DNA of 64,000 bases from Strongylocentrotus droebachiensis (taxonomy: Eukaryota; Echinodermata; Echinoidea; Camarodonta; Strongylocentrotidae), in NCBI GenBank assembly GCA_035222895.1, contig JAVYIG010001584.1, forward strand, positions 124,001-188,000, given 5' to 3'. This document shows, in pieces, positions 59,135 through 64,000 of this stretch. The notes under the pieces were generated by a model. That model did no database searches, was not told where the DNA came from, and saw nothing but the letters and a program-made list of their open reading frames with translations. The position numbers and the translations under genes are program-made. Position 1 is the stretch's first letter; every line of letters starts with the position of its first letter.

Positions 59135-62100
59135 GCGGGGTGCTTGAGTGATAATGGACAGAGGAATGAACACAAATACAAAAAGCTATGGCAAATAATT
59201 AACGCTTCATTGTGAAATCGATGTTACAGTGGTTTTTGTCCCCATTGGTAGTTCGGGCGAGAGAAATCTCGGGAGCCCGCTGGGTCGGGCTCTCAGTAGC
59301 TGCATGTACCAATCTTATTCTCATCACGGTACTCCCCTGGTACTCCCCCACTTAAAAAACAAACTCCCAAACCCTCATGCTTCTTCATTTTTCACCAAAA
59401 ATACCAATTATTTCACTGACTACCAAATATCTGTTACTTTTTAAATTCTATTTCATTTCATTTCATGATTATAATTACTAACCTGACTAATGAGAAAAGA
59501 AAAGTGAAAATCTATTTAATAAAACTGCTCAAGACATCAAAGTTGCTACCTCAAGCACCTTTTGTGCTGGGTAAGTTATCTCTTTTTCCCCTCTCCTCCC
59601 CCTTTCCCCATCTCTCTTTCATCCACCCTCTCCGTGATGTCTCTTCCAATCGCTTTCTGCGATGCCCTTTTTTTAAATTCTCTCAACAAACGATCTTTTT
59701 TTTGTCCTTCTTTTAAAACCTCTTTGAATGGGAACTTGAGTCATACCGAAGGCTTAATATAAGAAAGAAATTATCATCGACTTCCATGCAACAGCCTCTC
59801 TTTACAAATGAATCCATTAATCATCTTAAACTAACCTGAAGACATATAACGAATCAACAACTTTCTAGAAGAACTACTATTGTGGTCATTTTCTTCGATT
59901 GAAAGATGTGAGCCCCCCCCCCCCAACAAACAAAAAAAAATGAAAAAAAAATGACTAGATTCCAAATCTCGATCAGAATGCTAAATAAATGTCTCTTTTA
60001 CACAACTAAGCATAATTACCACTTCTAAACACACCACCCTCACACACAAACAACAACATAAAGAACAAGATACCTGGCGTACTGTACCAGACGCTTAGTT
60101 CTGAACCATACCAAATTGTACTTACAAAAGGAAACAAGTAATAAACTCTAAAATCTATGTATTTCCGTTTGGTCATAACTATCCAATCATGTTTAATTGT
60201 AAAAACATTTTCAATGGCAGTTTACAGCTTGAGACAAATTAGGGATAACAACCATTTCCCAATGTATCAAGTTTCTGTGGCTACCATACAATGAGAAAAA
60301 AAGAGTATAAACTCTCATGTTAAATATCGCACAACTCGATAGAAATGAACATCTGCGACATCGTTAAGTACAGGGGATTAAAAAGATACTTTCAAAATAT
60401 ACAACATACTACATCCTCAGAAAACAAAAGATTTTTAGATTAAAACAATCCATATAAATTACATAACTATTTGCATATCACCACTGTCAACACACAGCTG
60501 CATATTTACAATAACATACATGTTTCAGCTTTGGTTAAACCATTGAAAAGCTGTAAAATAATTGCAACTTTTTTGTTTTGGTGCAGAACTTTTCCAGTTA
60601 CTAATCACTGATGAGAGTGCTCCAAAATACATGCACGTCTTATGGATGGAGAGAAGCAATGTAAATATAATGCCTTGTTTTAAGGACAAAAGTGCCTTGC
60701 CAGAGCTCAACCCCACAACCTTCCCTTTTTAAAGGGGAATTCTACTTTGGTATTAAGTTGGATGATTTAAAAAAAAAAAAAAAAAAAGGAGAGAAAAGAA
60801 AAACATAAAAATGGGAGAATTAGATCTATAACTTTCAGGAAGACCCTAAAAGAAAAGTTATTTAGTTTGACAATTGTGATACAGCATACATAATTTGGCA
60901 ACTTGGTGATTTACTTTGCAAGTAGCCAATTTGTCTGATTTTATTAAGACCAACTTTACATCAAAGCAGACTTTCCCTTTAAATGTTTAACTGACTAGAC
61001 TAAGACTTCAGAAATTACCAATCTTAATCCTATACCTAATGCAACCCAATAAAAGCCAAGTCCTTGACGTTTTATCTTTGACAAAATAATATCCATGTAG
61101 AAAATTCTGCCAAGGCGAAGGACAGATTACTCTTAGCCTCATCAAGACTTTTTGAAAGACATTGATCAAAACTAACTTTATAAAATCATAATTTCTGCAG
61201 CCAAACTGCATTTACATTACAATCTGACGCAAACTTCTATTGCACAGCCCTTTAAACATCCATGCATACAACATGAGCATAATGCACACACATATCCTCT
61301 ATTCCTAACATTAAAAATAAACTTATTCAAGTCGGTACATGTATTCTACAATTTCCATTCTTCCTCTTTCTTTGTAATTCTAAGATCATGACTTTGTAAA
61401 AAAAAAAATCCATGTAAAATATCATTCCATGTTTATGCAGCCTTATTTTGTTTTCAAAGGACTCTTCTACTAATTGTTTTTGTTGTTGTATTCTTTATCT
61501 TCAACAAATATCTTCAAATACAATATTGAATAAAAGAAACTCACACACGCTTTATGTTGTGCAAAGACAGAATAGTGCAGTTACTGCAGTATGGTTGGCG
61601 TAAAAGTACATGCACAACAAAATTCAACACTCTCAATATGAGATGAATTCATTTTAAACAGTCAATGTTCTTGTATATTATACAAGATCAAATTTACTGT
61701 TAGAAAAATACAACTTAAAAAGGTACTGAGAACTACCACAGCAACGATAATCAGCATTACAAAAAAATACAGCTTAATATTTGAACTGTGCATACATTCA
61801 TCTTAATATATATGTAATTTAATTACATAACATGTATTATGTATAGTTATTAAAAGAAAATTAACCAAGAGAGGACTCCCGTCGGTCCCCTGGTTGCTTA
61901 CTCATCGTTTTTTCTTCCTCATCTTCAACATTTAGAAACAATATTGAATAAAAGAAACTCTTGCTTATACTTACAAGCATACACATGAATGCTTTCCTTC
62001 AGCATTCAGGTAAAATCAACACATCGAACCATAAATCACTGACTTAGTGTACATGGATCGACAAACCACTCAAACTATCCCAAGTACAGTTACTACCACA

Positions 62101-62550
62101 TGAGGGCAGCAAACATGTTTAAATAGAAGGTATGTGCAGTTTGTCACCAATAAATTGTTTACATCCAGCACAACCTATGGGAAATAAACTGAAGTCCAAC
62201 ATATTATGCAAAGTCCGGAAAGTAATCATTATGAAATTTCTGAATTTCAGAATGTCTGAATATATCTTACTTTCATTGAGTTGATACACATGTAATAAGT
62301 CCAGGGAGAAACACGTCTTATTGATTTTGATCAGCATCTCATGTACGGTACATGATAAATACATTTACCTTCCAAATCAGAGAAGTAAAAACAGACATGA
62401 GAGTTACATAAAAACCCCTCTACTAGTAGTATATCGTTTATTAGCATTATTAACATTAATAATTATGTACATTTTAATGTTTGGCACATTTCTACTGTTC
62501 ACATAGTCCTCAACACATAGTATACTGCAAACAGTGACATGGTTGTTCAA
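59135..62550. other. Non-coding DNA, no gene recognised
   Basis: AT-rich, free of CT/GA arrays, with a poly-A at 60769-60787, a C-run at 59913-59922 and a 40-odd-bp direct repeat (listed separately). Short frames such as 60525-60716 and 62119-62364 (minus) have no motif. The even, repeat-poor texture would suit a 3' UTR or intron of a gene lying beyond the right edge, but this is a guess. Confidence 0.35.
61497..61962. repeat. Direct repeat pair (~45 bp), 0.4 kb apart
   Basis: TATCTTCAACA..., then ACAATATTGAATAAAAGAAA followed by CTC, occurs at about 61497-61542 and, with about 13 bases missing in the middle, at about 61921-61960. This could be a local duplication or two ends of an unrecognised element. 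Confidence 0.65.
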
Positions 62551-62551
62551 C

Positions 62552-62810
62552 ATATCGAGGGTTCAGTGACACAAAGACATAACTCATATTTTGCCAAAAC
62601 GAGTATTTCATACCAAAATGTTCAGAAAAATGTGGGCTTTCCAGGAAACACAAAGACTTAACTCCATCCAACACCCTATTGAAGTCAATGGCTAGCAAAA
62701 CATAGACTTATTAACTCCTTAAGGCCCAAGTGCTCAGTGACACATAAACCACTTTTTCTCAAAATGGCCAAAATGGAGTTACGTCTTTGTGTCACTGATC
62801 CCTCGATATA
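62552..62810. mobile_element. ~259-bp MITE (ATATCGAGGG ends)
   Basis: The left end ATATCGAGGGTTCAGTGACA, then CAAAGACATAACTC and ATTTTGCC, is matched by the reverse complement of the right end, TATATCGAGGGATCAGTGACA, then CAAAGACGTAACTCC and ATTTTGGCC (62766-62810). The inverted match is about 45 bp with few differences. CACAAAGACTTAACTCCAT also occurs internally near 62650. No coding capacity. Confidence 0.75.
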
Positions 62811-62819
62811 TGCTCCAAC

Positions 62820-63003
62820 GACAATTGCTCCATGTCAATTTTGGAAACTTAATCACTAACCTAACCAAATTCTCAACGTCAATTCTTGACCGCACGCACA
62901 CTATACCTAAATCTAACCCTAATCCTAAACTTTACCTAACACCCAATTGCTACCCTAAACCTGACCCTATAGCTTTGAGGAAATGTAGGGTGGAGCAATA
63001 GTC
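62820..63003. mobile_element. ~184-bp element with telomere-like core (GACAATTGCTCCA ends)
   Basis: The left end GACAATTGCTCCA (62820-62832) and right end TGGAGCAATAGTC (62991-63003) are inverted repeats matching at 12 of 13 positions. The core at 62895-62970 is made of degenerate CCTAA repeats. A related core sits at 42598-42735. Confidence 0.65.
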
Positions 63004-63119
63004 TCAAGGGCATCAATCTCCTTGCACCACAGACACCAAGTAGTCTGCAGGCACAGACCCTGGTCAGTCGTAAAGCATACCAGAGGGTCTGAGACAGGAG
63101 ACTATAATCTATAATCAAT

Positions 63120-63264
63120 AGGCCCTGCACTGTAATATGAGCGTTGGTAAAATGACGCCTGGCTGGGATGCTCCCCAGGGAGTGGAGAATGTGCATACAT
63201 TGTGTGCGGGGAATCTTAAATCCGATGACCGGGGTAATAATATATCTGTGAAAGCGCTTAGAGA
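63120..63264 (+). mobile_element. SINE, 5' part (interrupted by the next element)
   Basis: It contains GGCTGGGATGCTCCCCAGGG, then TCCGATGACCGGGGTAATAA and AAAGCGCTTAGAGACA, the same core seen reversed at 4455-4535 and 24748-24826. Its expected 3' continuation (AAGCGCTATATAA-like then an ATT tail) is found only after 63921. Confidence 0.6.
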
Positions 63265-63921
63265 CAATGAGTGATTTCAAGTTGGGTGTTTAGGGCTGGT
63301 GTTAGTGTTTAATAAACACTAACACCAGCCCTAAACATCGAAATGGATAATCAGCTGGTGTAAAGGCTTTGACCTCTGAATATCGTCAACTTCCGGTAGG
63401 TAGTGTTATCAAATTTGCAAAATTGTCATCTGCTGAGCCGACCTTTGTGGCTGGTGTTAATAATTTACGTACAAATGTCCTATTCACTTACACTAGCCCC
63501 TAGGAATTGAACAAATGTTGATATCCTTCCAGTTCAGTGTTAGTGTTGTACCCACACAGCAGTCAATGCACGAACGAAGCTAATTTATTGTCTAACGATC
63601 AAATAAAAACATGTGAAACAGGTCCTTTACTATGTGATTCATATATTCTTTTATGTAGAATGAGTTATTTTAAAAGACCAGAGAAATGATTGTAAATTCA
63701 TTTTGTGCTTTTCATGATATCTTTAGTTTTGATGAACTATTTTTAAATCATCGTCGTGAAATCAAGTCTGTGTGGCGATGTCACAGTGGTGTTAAGCTAT
63801 CGATATTGATATCAGTATCAGGCTCTTAATTTCATCATCAAATATTTGGCTCGATTTAAGAGCTCTTGACTGCTCTAAACACTAACACTAACACTAACAC
63901 CCAAATTGAAATCACTTATTG
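63265..63921. mobile_element. ~657-bp inverted-repeat element inserted in a SINE
   Basis: The left end CAATGAGTGATTTCAAGTTG and the reverse complement of the right end, CAATAAGTGATTTCAATTTG, match at 18 of 20 positions, and both continue GGGTGTT. Just inside the left end is a perfect palindrome (63288-63336), and near the right end are ACACTA repeats (about 63880-63900) complementary to part of it. The interior has no coding frame, so this is a non-autonomous or foldback element. A target duplication is not evident. Confidence 0.7.
63288..63336. repeat. Perfect palindrome: 24-bp arms, 1-nt centre
   Basis: The left arm at 63288-63311 starts GTTTAGGGCTGGTGTTAG and the right arm at 63313-63336 is its exact reverse complement, with a single A between. 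The arms contain TTAGTG/CACTAA words that recur at 63880-63900. Confidence 0.95.
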
Positions 63922-63965
63922 CTGATATATAAAGCGCTACATAAAAGCGGGATATCATTATTACT
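63922..63965 (+). mobile_element. SINE, 3' part with ATT-type tail
   Basis: ATATATAAAGCGCTACATAA then GCGGGATATCATTATTACT is the expected downstream half of the SINE that begins at 63120, separated from it by the inserted element. Confidence 0.55.
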
Positions 63966-64000
63966 GTAGCTGCTTCGGCCCAGTAGAAGCTGTGTTAGTC

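Noticed and set aside
58639-59181. 180-codon Ser/Leu-rich minus-strand frame, and similar frames at 5836-6108, 21647-22141, 34126-34525, 40149-40532, 47201-47515 and 51915-52305
   Set aside because: All are CT/GA microsatellites read as Ser-Leu or Arg-Glu repeats.
1-64000. CRISPR array, rRNA genes, bacterial or phage genes
   Set aside because: The spaced direct repeats seen are microsatellites or minisatellites without unique spacers; no rRNA-like block or bacterial gene organisation is present.

Overview
This window looks like animal nuclear DNA, most likely from a marine invertebrate deuterostome such as a sea urchin or another echinoderm. It is AT-rich and intron-rich, and crowded with microsatellites and short inverted-repeat transposons. 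Several short interspersed repeats here resemble ones I associate with echinoderm genomes. That assignment is an inference and has not been tested by alignment. There are no bacterial-style operons, no rRNA and no CRISPR array. Most long open frames are simple repeats read as protein (poly-Ser/Leu, poly-His, poly-Asp, poly-Met).

One protein-coding gene can be supported with confidence. A plus-strand exon at 25708-26672 encodes a DMA domain and the C-terminal half of a doublesex/mab-3-related transcription factor of the DMRTA/DMRT3 type. The zinc-binding DM domain is not encoded in any open frame I can recognise here, so its exon should lie upstream of the window. A possible terminal exon at 29849-29931 is preceded by a very good splice acceptor. 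The strongest upstream donor (26669) joins it out of frame and creates a stop at the junction. A speculative minus-strand first exon with a signal peptide is noted at 13857-14046.

The rest is non-coding and repeat-derived. From left to right: AT-rich DNA (1-3.2 kb); an ATC microsatellite, a SINE tail, a hairpin and a diverged minisatellite (3.3-6.7 kb); unique DNA with a small inverted-repeat element at 9.3 kb; two adjacent MITEs at 17.9-18.6 kb; the Dmrt region (24.7-31.2 kb) with an intronic ATC array; a GAAT minisatellite next to a reverse-oriented LINE 3' end (32.6-33.4 kb); two MITEs at 35.2-36.2 kb; telomere-like CCTAA sequence (42.6 kb); a second copy of the 17.9-kb MITE (44.1 kb); SINEs at 48.2 and 55.6 kb; a decayed non-LTR retrotransposon (53.8-55.1 kb); a hAT-type MITE with a perfect 8-bp target duplication (57.2 kb); and a nest of inverted-repeat elements at the right end (62.5-63.96 kb).

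I did not find a convincing new multi-gene system. The observations most worth following are the splice-phase conflict at the Dmrt 3' end, the set of at least nine inverted-repeat families (two present in two copies each), and the roughly 657-bp element with a perfect 24-bp palindrome that splits a SINE at 63.3 kb.
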